A stretch of 64,000 bases of DNA from Saccharopolyspora gregorii. GTDB taxonomy: Bacteria > Actinomycetota > Actinomycetes > Mycobacteriales > Pseudonocardiaceae. Location of the stretch: positions 496,001 through 560,000 of the forward strand of contig NZ_CP059556.1 in assembly GCF_024734405.1 (NCBI RefSeq). Reading direction: 5' to 3'. The notes beneath the pieces are model-generated. The model searched no databases. It worked only from the letters and a program-made list of their open reading frames with translations, and was not told the origin of the DNA. The stretch's first letter is position 1; each line of letters starts with the position of its first letter. The position numbers were made by a program, and so were the translations under genes. Below are positions 43,551-54,089 of this stretch, one piece after another.

Positions 43551-45047
43551 TCACTCCAGCGGCCAGGCGTGCACCGGCTCGCCCGAGTCGGACAGCTCCA
43601 CGTAGCGCCGCAGCATCGCCGCCAGCGCGGCCGGACGGTCGTGACCGCGCTGCTCCAGCCGCGCCACCACGTCCCGCTGCCACGACGACCCGGTCTGCTT
43701 GCGCAGGCAGCGGGCCTCGATCACGCCCAGGGCGTGCTCCCGCGCGGCGTCCGACACCCCGCACAACCGCAGCCCCTCGTGCGCCATCGGCAGCAACCGG
43801 CGCAGCACCAGCTCGTCCGGGGTGATCCACCCGGCGCCCGGCCAGTACAGGTGCGCGTCCATGCCTTGCCGGGCCCCGGTGTAGAAGTTCTCCTCCGCCG
43901 CGGCGAACGACATCTGCGTCCACACCGGCCGGTCCTGCTCGGTCAGCGCGCGCTGCACCCCGTAGAAGAACGCGGCGTTGGCCACCACGTCACGCACGCT
44001 CGGCCCCGATGGCAGCACCCGGTTCTCCACCCGCAGGTGCGGCACCCCGTCGACCAGGTCGTACACCGGCCGGTTCCAGCGCCAGACGGTGCCGTTGTGC
44101 AGCCGCAGCTCCGCCAGCGTCGGGGCCCGGCCCGCCTGCACCGCCGCCACCGGATCCTCCTCCTCCGGTTCCGGCAGCAGGGCGGGGAAGTAGCGCACGT
44201 TCTCCTCGAACAGGTCGAAGATCGAGGTGATCCAGCGCTCCCCGAACCACACCCGCGGCCGCACGCCCTGGTTCTTCAGCTCCTGCGGCCGGGTGTCGGT
44301 GGCCTGCTGGAACAACGGCACCCGCGTCTCGTGCCAGAGCGCCTTGCCGAGCAGGAACGGCGAGTTCGCGCCGATCGCCAGCTGCACCCCGGCCAGGCAC
44401 TGCGCGGCGTTCCAGTGCGCGGCGAAGTCCTCCGGCGCCACCTGCAGGTGCAGCTGCACCGAGGTGCACGCCGACTCCGGCACGATCGAATCCGCGTAGC
44501 AGCGCAGCTGCTCCGGCCCGCCGTCGCCGAGCGGCGCGCCCTCCATGTCCAGCAGCATCTCCTCGCCCTTGGCGGTGAAGATCTGCTCGTTCAGCAGCGA
44601 GTACCGCGGGTCGTGCGAGAGCCAGCCCGGGTCGAAGTGGCTGCGCCGCAGCGTGGGCAGCGTGCCGATCAGCACCAGCTTCGCGTTCGCGTCCTGGGCC
44701 TTGCCGTCCGCGCGCCGCAACGCCTTCCGCAGCTCGTGCTCCAGCTCCAGGGCGCCGTCCCCGGCGAGGGCGCGGGGCAGCACGTTGAGCTCGATGTTGT
44801 GCTGGCCCAGCTCGGTGGTGAACGACGGATCGTTGATCTTCTCCAGGACCACCGAGTTCGACATCGACGGGTCCATCCGCTCGTCGATGAGGCTCAGCTC
44901 CATCTCCAGCCCCATCTGCTGGTGCGGGAAGGAGAAGTTGCCCTCCGCGAGCATCCGGGCCAGCGCGTCGAGACCGCGCTGCATCTTGTCCCGATAGCGT
45001 TGCCGGTCCACAGGAGTGAAAGCCCGACTGGTCACGTGCTTTCCCAT
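43551..45047 (-). CDS. Glutamate-cysteine ligase family (GCS2-type) protein
   Basis: A 498-residue ATP-grasp-like ligase. FPHQQMGLEMELSLIDE, HNIELNVLPRAL, TSVQLHLQVAPEDFAAHWNAAQC, GANSPFLLGKALWHETRVPLFQQ and HLRVENRVLPSGPSVRDVVANAAFF are characteristic of GCS2-type gamma-glutamylcysteine synthetases. These actinobacteria normally use mycothiol, so it may make another gamma-glutamyl product; the actual product is unknown. ATG 45047 has GGGGAGA upstream; a longer in-frame start at 45074 is less likely. Confidence 0.85.
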   Translation of the reverse strand: MGKHVTSRAFTPVDRQRYRDKMQRGLDALARMLAEGNFSFPHQQMGLEMELSLIDERMDPSMSNSVVLEKINDPSFTTELGQHNIELNVLPRALAGDGALELEHELRKALRRADGKAQDANAKLVLIGTLPTLRRSHFDPGWLSHDPRYSLLNEQIFTAKGEEMLLDMEGAPLGDGGPEQLRCYADSIVPESACTSVQLHLQVAPEDFAAHWNAAQCLAGVQLAIGANSPFLLGKALWHETRVPLFQQATDTRPQELKNQGVRPRVWFGERWITSIFDLFEENVRYFPALLPEPEEEDPVAAVQAGRAPTLAELRLHNGTVWRWNRPVYDLVDGVPHLRVENRVLPSGPSVRDVVANAAFFYGVQRALTEQDRPVWTQMSFAAAEENFYTGARQGMDAHLYWPGAGWITPDELVLRRLLPMAHEGLRLCGVSDAAREHALGVIEARCLRKQTGSSWQRDVVARLEQRGHDRPAALAAMLRRYVELSDSGEPVHAWPLE

Positions 45048-45462
45048 GCCGTCTCCCCGCTCGTCGGCCAGCACGCCGGCTTAGGTGGACACCAACGGTG
45101 ACACATCGGTACCCGGCGGACCAGCGTCCAAAACGGTGTTCGAGCGAGCACCCGGGCACCTCTTGTGACCAGCGGGAAAAGGGACTTTCCCGGCCGGTTC
45201 CGCGCCCGTTCCGGGCGGGCCTGACCGGGGGTGCCCTGGCCGATCGGGCGCGGTGGCGCGGGCCGCGGGATCACCGTCGGTGCGCGGGCCCGTCCGCACG
45301 CTGCGTTGCGCGCTGCGCCGATGCGGTGAGGATCTCCAGCCTCCTGCGGAACGGGTCGACTACGCGCGGCAGCCGGGAATCTCCTTGCGCCGCGCGGAAG
45401 TCCGGGCGATCCGAGACCGGGTGGCGCGGTGCCGGTTCCGCACCGCGCCGCCCGGGACGGGC
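45048..45462. other. Intergenic region, nothing firm
   Basis: About 415 bases between two minus-strand genes. A GGGAAA/TTTCCC inverted repeat (45174-45191) may be a regulatory site for the GCS2-type gene. No credible small gene was found; the open frames here are composition shadows. Confidence 0.4.
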
Positions 45463-46776
45463 TCAGCGCTCGGTGGCGGGGCGCTCGGTGGCAGGGCGCT
45501 CGGCGGGGGCCGCGGTCGCCTGCCCAGCGGAGCTGGCCACCACCTCGGTGCGGGTCGTGCCGCGCCGACCCAGCGTCAGGAACACCACCGCGGAGGCGAC
45601 CACGACGCCGAACATCACCGTCGCCATCGGCACCGCCGAACCGGTGCCGCCCAGGCCCACCAGCGGCGCGGCCAGCGCACCGACGATGAACTGGCAGACG
45701 CCCAGCAGCGCCGAGGCGCTCCCGGCCACCTCGCGGTTGTCGGCCAGCGCCAGCATCGTCGTGTTCGGCATGACGAAGCCCAGCGCCGCCACCATCACGA
45801 ACAGCGCGCCCAGCAGGAACGGCAGCGGCAGGTCCAGCACCGCCGAGGTCAGCAGCACCGCGCCCGCCACCGACGAGACCAGCAGCGCACCCACCAGCAG
45901 CTGCGCCTCGGTGGCCACCCGGCCCACCAGCCGCGCGTTGATCTGCCCGGCCAGCACCAGCCCGATCGCGTTCGCCCCGAACGCGAGGCTGTAGGTCTGC
46001 GGCGACATCCCGTAGATGTTCTGCAGCACGAACGACGACCCGGAGATGTAGGCGAACATCGCCGCCATGCCGAGCCCGCCGGCCAGCGCGTTGCCCAGGA
46101 ACGACGGCGCGGCCAGCAGCGAACCGAAGGTGCGGAAGGTGCTGCCCAGCCGCGCGGGCTGCCGCCACCGCTCCGGCTTCGTCTCCGGCAGCAGGAACGC
46201 CGCCACCAGCAGCAGCACGGTGCCGAACGCGGTCAGCACCACGAACACCCCGCGCCACGTGGTGTGCGCGAGCACCTGGCCGCCGATCACCGGCGCCAGG
46301 ATCGGGGCCAGGCCCGTCACCAGCATCAACGAGGAGAAGAACCGCGCGGCCTCCACCCCGGAGTACAGGTCGCGGACCGCGGCCCGCGCGATCACCATGC
46401 CGGCCGCGGCACCCGCGCCCTGCAACGCGCGCAGCGCGGCCAGCGCGTAGATCGAACCGGACAGCGCGCACAGCACGGACGCGACGATGTAGACGACGAG
46501 CCCGACCAGCAGCGGGCGGCGCCTGCCGACCGAATCGCTGATCGGCCCCGCGATCAGCTGGCCCAGCGCCAACCCCAGCAGCACCGCGGTCAGCGTCAGC
46601 TGGGCCTGCGACTCCGAAGCCCCCAGCTCCGCGGTCAGCTGCGGCAGCGCGGGCAGGTACATGTCGATGGACAGCGGCCCGAAGGCCGTCAGCCCACCGA
46701 GGATCAGGGCGAACTTGGTCTTGCTCCCCAGCCGGCGCTGCGCGCCGTCGATCGTGGCCTCCTCGGCGGTGGACAT
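45463..46776 (-). CDS. Bcr/CflA family MFS drug-resistance transporter
   Basis: A 437-residue carrier with twelve helices. LILGGLTAFGPLSIDMYLPALPQ is the Bcr/CflA start, and GPISDSVGRRRPLLVG and ARAAVRDLYSGVEAARFFSSLMLV are family motifs. The C-terminus ends in a short repeat PATERPATER. ATG 46776 has GGAG four bases upstream; ATG 46788 also reads in frame. It probably exports a small toxic compound; the substrate is unknown. Confidence 0.92.
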   Translation of the reverse strand: MSTAEEATIDGAQRRLGSKTKFALILGGLTAFGPLSIDMYLPALPQLTAELGASESQAQLTLTAVLLGLALGQLIAGPISDSVGRRRPLLVGLVVYIVASVLCALSGSIYALAALRALQGAGAAAGMVIARAAVRDLYSGVEAARFFSSLMLVTGLAPILAPVIGGQVLAHTTWRGVFVVLTAFGTVLLLVAAFLLPETKPERWRQPARLGSTFRTFGSLLAAPSFLGNALAGGLGMAAMFAYISGSSFVLQNIYGMSPQTYSLAFGANAIGLVLAGQINARLVGRVATEAQLLVGALLVSSVAGAVLLTSAVLDLPLPFLLGALFVMVAALGFVMPNTTMLALADNREVAGSASALLGVCQFIVGALAAPLVGLGGTGSAVPMATVMFGVVVASAVVFLTLGRRGTTRTEVVASSAGQATAAPAERPATERPATER

Positions 46777-47092
46777 ACGTCTCCTCATCGCTGGCCGCCG
46801 CCTCGTGCGCGCGGCGGCGGTGTCGGTGCGGGCGGCCGGTGAACCCCAGGTGCGGTCGTCGTCGTGCCGGGTCGCGCGGCCACCGGGGACCGAGGTCCCG
46901 GCGCCGCGGCTCCCGCATCCGGCGGCCCGGCCGGGTCCGGATCGTGGTGGGCGACGACAACAGCTTGCTCGCTACAACTAACAGTGCGGAAGTACCCGTT
47001 ATGCCCAGCGCGCACGCTTCGCCGCTGTGACCTGGGTCATCGCCCGGCGAGATCGCGACATGCTGCCGGTCGGACCGGGGCCGAATGCGAAG
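46777..47092. other. Divergent promoter region, nothing firm
   Basis: About 316 bases between the Bcr-type transporter and the RNA methyltransferase gene. Part near 46960-47010 is AT-richer and may hold both promoters. No palindrome stands out and no small gene is convincing. Confidence 0.4.
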
Positions 47093-47908
47093 ATGCGTGC
47101 CGTGGCACGCGTGCACCAGGTGACCGACGTCGACGACCCGCGCGTCGACGACTTCCGGGACCTCGCCACCGCCGATCGCCGCCCGGACCGGCCCGGCGGG
47201 CGCGGACTCGTCATCGCCGAGGGCGTGGTCGTCGTCGAGCGGCTGCTGGCCTCGCCGTACCCGGTGCGCGCGCTGCTGGGCGTCCGCCGCCGCATCGACG
47301 CGCTCGACGAGCAGCTCGCCGGGGTGGACGTGCCGGCGTACGCGGTGGAGCCGGACGTGATGAGCGCCGTCGTCGGCTTCCACCTCAACCGGGGCGTGCT
47401 CGCCGTCGCCGACCGCGCACCGGCCACCACCGCCGAGGACCTGATCGCCCGCTCCCGGCGGCTCGCCGTGCTGGAGGGCGTCGGCGACCACGAGAACCTG
47501 GGCGCGCTGTTCCGCAACGCCGCCGCGCTCGGCATCGACGGCGTCCTGCTCGGCGCGGGCTGCGCCGACCCGCTGTACCGGCGCAGCATCCGCGTCTCGA
47601 TGGGTCACGTGCTGCGGGTCCCGTTCGCCACCTTCGACGACTGGCCCGGCGGGTTGCCGCTGCTCGCCGAGCACGGCTTCCGGACCGCGGCGCTGACCCC
47701 GCGCGCCACCGCGGCCCCGCTGGCCGAAGCCGGGCTCGACCGGGGCAAGGTCGCGGTGCTGCTCGGTTCGGAAGGACCGGGCCTGGCCGAGGACACCATC
47801 TCCGCGGCCGACCTGCCGGTGCGCATCCCGATGAGCCCCGAGGTCGACTCGCTCAACGTCGCCACCGCCGGGGCGATCGTCTTCCACGCGATGAGCGGGG
47901 CGAGATGA
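47093..47908 (+). CDS. TrmH family (SPOUT) RNA 2'-O-methyltransferase
   Basis: A 271-residue enzyme. An N-terminal substrate domain (GRGLVIAEGVVVVERLLASPYPVRALL) is followed by the SpoU catalytic domain: AVLEGVGDHENLGALFRNAAALGIDGVLL, VAVLLGSEGPGLAE and IPMSPEVDSLNVATAGAIVFHAM, the SAM-binding knot motifs. Rv0881 counterpart. The target rRNA or tRNA base is unknown. ATG 47093 is used; GTG 47102 is equally plausible. It overlaps the next gene by four bases (ATGA). Confidence 0.9.
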   Translation: MRAVARVHQVTDVDDPRVDDFRDLATADRRPDRPGGRGLVIAEGVVVVERLLASPYPVRALLGVRRRIDALDEQLAGVDVPAYAVEPDVMSAVVGFHLNRGVLAVADRAPATTAEDLIARSRRLAVLEGVGDHENLGALFRNAAALGIDGVLLGAGCADPLYRRSIRVSMGHVLRVPFATFDDWPGGLPLLAEHGFRTAALTPRATAAPLAEAGLDRGKVAVLLGSEGPGLAEDTISAADLPVRIPMSPEVDSLNVATAGAIVFHAMSGAR

Positions 47909-48519
47909 TCGGGGCCGCGCAGCGCTCGCGGTGGGAGCTGCGGGTGCGCCGGGGACGTGCCGTGCTCGTCGACCGCCCGGAACGCGCCGGGGAACGACCG
48001 GTCCGCGAGTACGACCCCGCGCGGCTCGCGCTGCCCGCGGAACTCGTCGAGGACCTGCACGAGTGGGCGCACGTGGTGGAGGCGGTGGCGCCGGACCAGG
48101 ACATCGCGGGGGAGAGCTCGGCGACCCTGATGGCCCGCCGCGGCCGCCAGCTCGCCGCGCGGCTGGCCGCCGAGACCGGCGGCGAGGTCGGCTACTGGGA
48201 CCCCGCGCGCGGCCGGGTGAGCCGGGTCCGCCGCGCGGGCCCGGTCGGCGCGGTGCCGGAACCGACGCCGTGGGCCACCGGCGGCGCCGTCGCCGTCGTC
48301 ATCGCCGCGCTCGTCACCGTCTCGCTCGTGGTGGTGAGCATCGGGTTGAGCGAGGTGAACCTGCTGCTGGCGGTGCTGGTCAACGTCGTGGTGGTCGGCG
48401 GGTTCGCTCCCTCGATCTGGATCGGCCGCCGGTTGCCGGTGTGGCGCTGGGTCGCGTTCGGCGCGGCGGGCGGCGTCCTGCTCGCCTGGCTCGCCCTGCT
48501 GCTGTCCTTGCTCGGCTGA
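47905..48519 (+). CDS. DUF2537 family membrane protein
   Basis: A 204-residue protein. The first 125 residues are soluble (WELRVRRGRAVLVDRP, LHEWAHVVEAVAP, GRQLAARLAAETGGEVGYWDPARG). Two or three transmembrane helices follow (VAVVIAALVTVSLVVVSIGLS, LLLAVLVNVVVVGGFAPS, WVAFGAAGGVLLAWLALLLSLL). The layout and position match Rv0882 (DUF2537). Function unknown. It is translationally coupled to the methyltransferase gene. Confidence 0.75.
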   Translation: MIGAAQRSRWELRVRRGRAVLVDRPERAGERPVREYDPARLALPAELVEDLHEWAHVVEAVAPDQDIAGESSATLMARRGRQLAARLAAETGGEVGYWDPARGRVSRVRRAGPVGAVPEPTPWATGGAVAVVIAALVTVSLVVVSIGLSEVNLLLAVLVNVVVVGGFAPSIWIGRRLPVWRWVAFGAAGGVLLAWLALLLSLLG

Positions 48520-48577
48520 CGCGGCGCGGCGCGAGGTGGGCCGCCGCGGGACCGGACCTGCGGGGCCCGGACGTGCG

Positions 48578-48610
48578 ACGGCCCCTCCGGCGCGGTGCCG
48601 GAGGGGCCGT
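48578..48610. terminator. Terminator between DUF2537 and sepH (convergent)
   Basis: A perfect 14-bp stem (48578-48591 with 48597-48610, loop of five) in the gap of about 100 bases between convergent genes. Likely a bidirectional terminator. Confidence 0.8.
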
Positions 48611-48626
48611 TGTCGAGCGCTGGGGG

Positions 48627-49556
48627 CTAGCGGTGCGAGCGGACGCCCAGCAGGACGTCCTCCCAGGACGGGACCATCGGGTGGTTCTTGCGGCGGCGGG
48701 CCGGTTCGGTCTTGCGGGCCGCCTCGTCCTCCACCGCCTCCAGGTCGTCCTCGCCGGCCTGCTCGGCCAGCGGCCCGGCCGGTTCCGGTTCGGCCGGCGC
48801 CGGTGGGGTGGTGTCCAGGTCCAGCGCGGGGATCGCCGGGGTCGAGGGCTTCGGCGGAGCAGGCGGCGGCGCGGTGTCCTCCGCGGCCGCGTCGACCGGT
48901 TCCTCCTCGGTCTCGTCCAGCTCCAACGCCTCCCGGGCGAGCGCCGTCACCGGGCGCACGGTCCGCAGCGGCCGGTTCGGCGACGGGTCCAGCAGGTCGA
49001 CCGCGTGGTCGTCGAGGGGGGCGACGGTGCCGCCGTGCGCACCCGGGTGGAACACCCAGTGCGCCCGGTTCTCGGAACGCCCGGCCTGCCACTGCAACCG
49101 GACGACCCACTTGCCGTCCTCGCCGCGCCACGCGTCCCAGTCGGCGTCGGTGAGGTCGTGGCCGCGCATCCCGAAGGTGTGCGCGATGACCTCGCCGAGG
49201 GTCTGCACGTCGGGGCCGTCCTCGCGGACGGGGTGGGCGCGCTGCGAGCGCTCGGCGATCTGCGCGCGTTCCAGCAGGACGGGGTAGGCGTAGCGCTCGA
49301 CCCGCTGCTCGGGGATCCCGGCCGCGGCGGCGACGTCCTGGACCGAGGCCCCGGCGCGGACCCGCGCCTGGATCTCGCGGGGGCGCATCTGCGCCTCCAT
49401 CTCGATCTGGACTTGGCCCAGCCGGGTCAGGTCGCCGCGAGCGGCCGCCCGCAGCCGCTCGTCGGCGGGCACGGAAAAGCGGTCGCCGTTCTCCGGGTCC
49501 TCGCAGATGACGGTCTCACCGTCCTCGTCAAGCCCGACAACCCGCAGCGCGCGCAT
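48627..49556 (-). CDS. sepH: SepH, septation protein
   Basis: A 309-residue actinobacterial cell-division protein that binds FtsZ. The DUF3071 N-domain begins MRALRVVGLDEDGETVICEDP. The helix-turn-helix (PREIQARVRAGASVQDVAAAAGIPEQRVERYAYPVLLERA) lies near residues 59-98. A Pro/Glu-rich disordered stretch follows, and the conserved tail ends MVPSWEDVLLGVRSHR. Length and synteny (Rv0883c beside serC) agree. ATG 49556 is natural. Confidence 0.95.
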   Translation of the reverse strand: MRALRVVGLDEDGETVICEDPENGDRFSVPADERLRAAARGDLTRLGQVQIEMEAQMRPREIQARVRAGASVQDVAAAAGIPEQRVERYAYPVLLERAQIAERSQRAHPVREDGPDVQTLGEVIAHTFGMRGHDLTDADWDAWRGEDGKWVVRLQWQAGRSENRAHWVFHPGAHGGTVAPLDDHAVDLLDPSPNRPLRTVRPVTALAREALELDETEEEPVDAAAEDTAPPPAPPKPSTPAIPALDLDTTPPAPAEPEPAGPLAEQAGEDDLEAVEDEAARKTEPARRRKNHPMVPSWEDVLLGVRSHR

Positions 49557-49596
49557 ACGCTAGCCTCCCCGGTCGTTGTCACCAAGCTGTGACCGT

Positions 49597-49636
49597 AACC
49601 CGGCGTGCCCCCTTGACGGGGGAGCCACGCCGGGTT
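49597..49636 (-). terminator. Large hairpin between serC and sepH
   Basis: AACCCGGCGTG (49597-49607) pairs with CACGCCGGGTT (49626-49636), with a CCCCC/GGGGG inner stem and TTGA loop. It lies about 185 bases after serC and 40 bases before sepH, so it may end serC transcription or form part of the sepH leader. Confidence 0.65.
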
Positions 49637-49819
49637 CGGTGTCGCTTCGTGACCATCCTCTCCCTACCCGATCTTGCCTGAACAGCGGTCGACATGCGAA
49701 CACTTGACGAAATCCGCCGCAATTCCGATCACAGCAAGTGATCAAGAGCCAGTTCGGGTGACACGGATGTGCCGGTCGCCATGGTGCGGTGGCGACCAGG
49801 TCGGATGGGGGCGCCGCGC

Positions 49820-51420
<1,601 letters not shown>

Positions 51421-52557
51421 TCAGACCGCGGCGACGGGCAGCGCCGAGACGGAGTCCCAGCCCTCGACCTGCTGCGGGGAGCGCGGCTCCGGTCCGACGT
51501 ACTGCGCCGACGGGCGCACCAGCCGCCCGGTGCGCTTCTGCTCCAGCACGTGCGCCGACCAGCCGGCGGTGCGGGCGCAGGTGAACATCGCGGGCATCAT
51601 CGAGGTCGGGACCTCGGCGAAGTCCAGGATCACCGCGGCCCAGAACTCCACGTTCGTCTCGATCTGCCGGTCCGGGCGCCGCTCCCGCAGCACCGACAGC
51701 GCGGCCCGCTCCAGCTCGGCGGCGGCCTCGAAGCGCGGCGCGCCGAGCTGCTCGCAGGTGCTGCGCAGCACCCGCGCCCGCGGGTCCTCGGCGCGGTAGA
51801 CCCGGTGGCCGAAGCCCATCAGCCGGTCGCCGCCGTCCAGGATGGACTCGACGACGCGGCGGGCGTCGCCGGTGCGCTCCGCCTCGGCGAGCATCGGCAG
51901 CACCCGGGCGGGCGCCCCGCCGTGCAGCGGGCCGGACATGGCGCCGACCGCGCCGGACAGGCTGGCCGCCACGTCGGCGCCGGTGGAGGCGATGACGCGG
52001 GCGGTGAAGGTGGAGGCGTTCAGGCCGTGCTCTGCGGCCGACACCCAATAGGCGTCCAGCGCCTGCACGTGCGCCGGGTCCGGTTCGCCGCGCCAGCGGG
52101 TCAGGAACGCTTCGGTGAGCGTGGTGGCCTCGGCGATCCGCTCGGCGGGGACCGCGGGCAGTTCGGTGCCGCGCGCGGACTGGGCCACGTAGGACAGCCC
52201 GAGCACGGTCGCCAGCGCCAGCTGGTCGCGGGCGGCGTCCTCGGTGATGTCCAGCAGCGGTGCGAAGCCGTGCGCCGGGGCGAGCATCGCGATCGCGGCC
52301 TGCGCGTCGGTGCGGACGTCGCCGGTGCGCACCGGCAGCGGTGCGCCGCCCGCGTCGGGCAGGCCGCGGCCGAAGGCGCCGTCGACGAGCAGCTGCCAGA
52401 CGTCGCCGAAGGAGACCTTGCCCGCGAGGTCCTCGATGTCCACGCCGCGGTAGCGCAGCGCGCCGCCGTCCCGGTCCGGCTCGGCGATCTCGGTCTGGAA
52501 GGCGACCACGCCCTCCAGGCCGGGGCGGAAGTCGGTGCCGTCGGTGCTGGTGCCCAT
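51421..52557 (-). CDS. citA: Citrate synthase (CitA type)
   Basis: A 378-residue enzyme joining oxaloacetate and acetyl-CoA. FRPGLEGVVAFQTEIAEPD and LRYRGVDIEDLA mark the N-part. Active-site regions are GPLHGGAPARVLPML and GFGHRVYRAEDPR, with TNVEFWAAVIL near the end where the catalytic Asp is replaced by Glu. It is shorter than the gltA-type enzyme at 61.5 kb. ATG 52557 is natural. The M. tuberculosis counterpart is citA (Rv0889c). Confidence 0.88.
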   Translation of the reverse strand: MGTSTDGTDFRPGLEGVVAFQTEIAEPDRDGGALRYRGVDIEDLAGKVSFGDVWQLLVDGAFGRGLPDAGGAPLPVRTGDVRTDAQAAIAMLAPAHGFAPLLDITEDAARDQLALATVLGLSYVAQSARGTELPAVPAERIAEATTLTEAFLTRWRGEPDPAHVQALDAYWVSAAEHGLNASTFTARVIASTGADVAASLSGAVGAMSGPLHGGAPARVLPMLAEAERTGDARRVVESILDGGDRLMGFGHRVYRAEDPRARVLRSTCEQLGAPRFEAAAELERAALSVLRERRPDRQIETNVEFWAAVILDFAEVPTSMMPAMFTCARTAGWSAHVLEQKRTGRLVRPSAQYVGPEPRSPQQVEGWDSVSALPVAAV

Positions 52558-53239
52558 GGTTGCCTCGTCTCCTCGTTGAGTCGTTCCGGTTGCCGCGCAC
52601 CTCGGGGGCGCGCGGCGGACGTGGCGGGGTGCATGAGCACGAGTGCGATCGGTCGCCGCCTGTGCTGCGCGGGTAACAGTGCACCCGCGCCGCGGCCGCG
52701 GGCAATCGGTGCGGGTCGCCCCGATGGCGAAGATCACACGGCGGAACGGGGCCGGAGCTCGTGACGATCCCGCGAAACCGGTGCCGACCCGGATCAATTC
52801 CTGTTCCGACGGGTTCGCCCGCGGCTCGTCCCCGCGGGGCCCGGCGAGTTCCGGGCGCGCGGCCCGGCCTGGTGCGCGAGGCCGGCCGCTGCGCGAGGCC
52901 GGCCGGGGCGCCGCGGCCCGCAACACCACCCGGAAGCACCAGCCGGCCACCCGGAAGCGTTGGCGTCCCCTCCGCACGGCGACCCGCGGGCGGCGGCCAC
53001 CGGCCGAACCGGACGAACCGGCCGCGGCTCCGCGGCCATTCGAGTGTGCCCGCTGTCACTGCATCGTTTGCGGAATCGATCGTGGCGTCCCCGCTGGTTC
53101 GGCCCGGGTTCCCACTCCGTTTACCGTCGTAGCGGTGCCGTGGCGCGGTCCGCGGCGACCGCGTCGACCGGGCGAGCTCGTATCCTCCGGCGCCGTCGAT
53201 GAACAGCACCACCAGTCGGGTCAGGGAGGAAGGGAACGG
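52558..53239. other. Large divergent spacer between citA and pdxH
   Basis: About 680 bases with no supported gene. Open frames on both strands lack ribosome sites and look like composition shadows. It must contain both promoters. The stretch 53040-53130 is AT-richer than the rest and is a candidate pdxH promoter region. Confidence 0.4.
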
Positions 53240-53902
53240 ATGTCCGAAAGCACCGTGAGCACCGGCACTTTGTCGTCCATGCGGGTGTCCTACGAGGCGG
53301 GTTCGCTGCACGAGGCGGTGCTCGCCGAGACCTGGCACGAACAGCTCCGGATCTGGTTCGACGAGGCCGTCCGGGCGGAGGTGCAGGAGCCGAACGCGAT
53401 GGTGCTGGCGACCGCGGACGCCGACGGGTACCCGTCCTCGCGGACCGTGCTGTGCAAGGGGTTCGACGAGCGCGGCCTGGTGTTCTTCACCAACTACACC
53501 TCCGCGAAGAGCCACGACCTCACCGCGACCCGGGTGGCCGCGGCGACGTTCCCGTGGCTGGCGCTGCAGCGGCAGGTCAACGTGCGCGGCACCGTCGAGA
53601 AGGTGCGCGCCGAGGAGACCGCCGACTACTGGGCGGTGCGCCCGCGCGGGTCGCAGCTCGGCGCCTGGGCCTCCCCGCAGTCCCGGGTCGTCACCGGGCG
53701 GGAGGCGCTGCAGTCCGCGCTCAACGGCATCGAACGGCGCTTCGGCGACAACGAGAAGGTGCCGGTGCCGCCGCACTGGGGCGGCTGGCGGATCGTCCCG
53801 CAGGCCGTCGAGTTCTGGCAGGGCCGGCCGGACCGGCTGCACGACCGGCTGCGGTTCCGGCGCGGCGACGACCAGTGGGCCGTGGAGCGGCTGGCTCCCT
53901 GA
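53240..53902 (+). CDS. pdxH: PdxH, pyridoxine/pyridoxamine 5'-phosphate oxidase
   Basis: A 220-residue FMN enzyme producing pyridoxal 5'-phosphate. EPNAMVLATADADGYPSSRTVLCKGFDERGLVFFTNYTSAKSHDL and QRQVNVRGTVEKV are the FMN sites. SQLGAWASPQSRVV and FWQGRPDRLHDRLRF are the substrate-binding C-terminal block. It has a strong ribosome site (GGAGGAAGGGA) before ATG 53240. PLP is the cofactor of SerC in the same window, but there is no shared operon. Confidence 0.95.
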   Translation: MSESTVSTGTLSSMRVSYEAGSLHEAVLAETWHEQLRIWFDEAVRAEVQEPNAMVLATADADGYPSSRTVLCKGFDERGLVFFTNYTSAKSHDLTATRVAAATFPWLALQRQVNVRGTVEKVRAEETADYWAVRPRGSQLGAWASPQSRVVTGREALQSALNGIERRFGDNEKVPVPPHWGGWRIVPQAVEFWQGRPDRLHDRLRFRRGDDQWAVERLAP

Positions 53903-53937
53903 TCCCCGCCGGCCCACTGCGGACCGGAGGCTCCCGG

Positions 53938-53978
53938 ACGGCGGGGGCGGCGCGGAACCCCCGTGCCGCCCCCGCCGT
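53938..53978 (+). terminator. Terminator after pdxH
   Basis: A perfect 14-bp stem (53938-53951 with 53965-53978) 36 bases after the pdxH stop. Confidence 0.8.
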
Positions 53979-54089
53979 CGTGCGAACCGGTCGAAGGGGA
54001 CGTCCGCGCACGTGATCGCCGGTGCGCGTGGTCGGCTGCGTCACACGACCTGGTTTCCTTAGCCACGCTCATGGCTAGGGTGGCTCCTC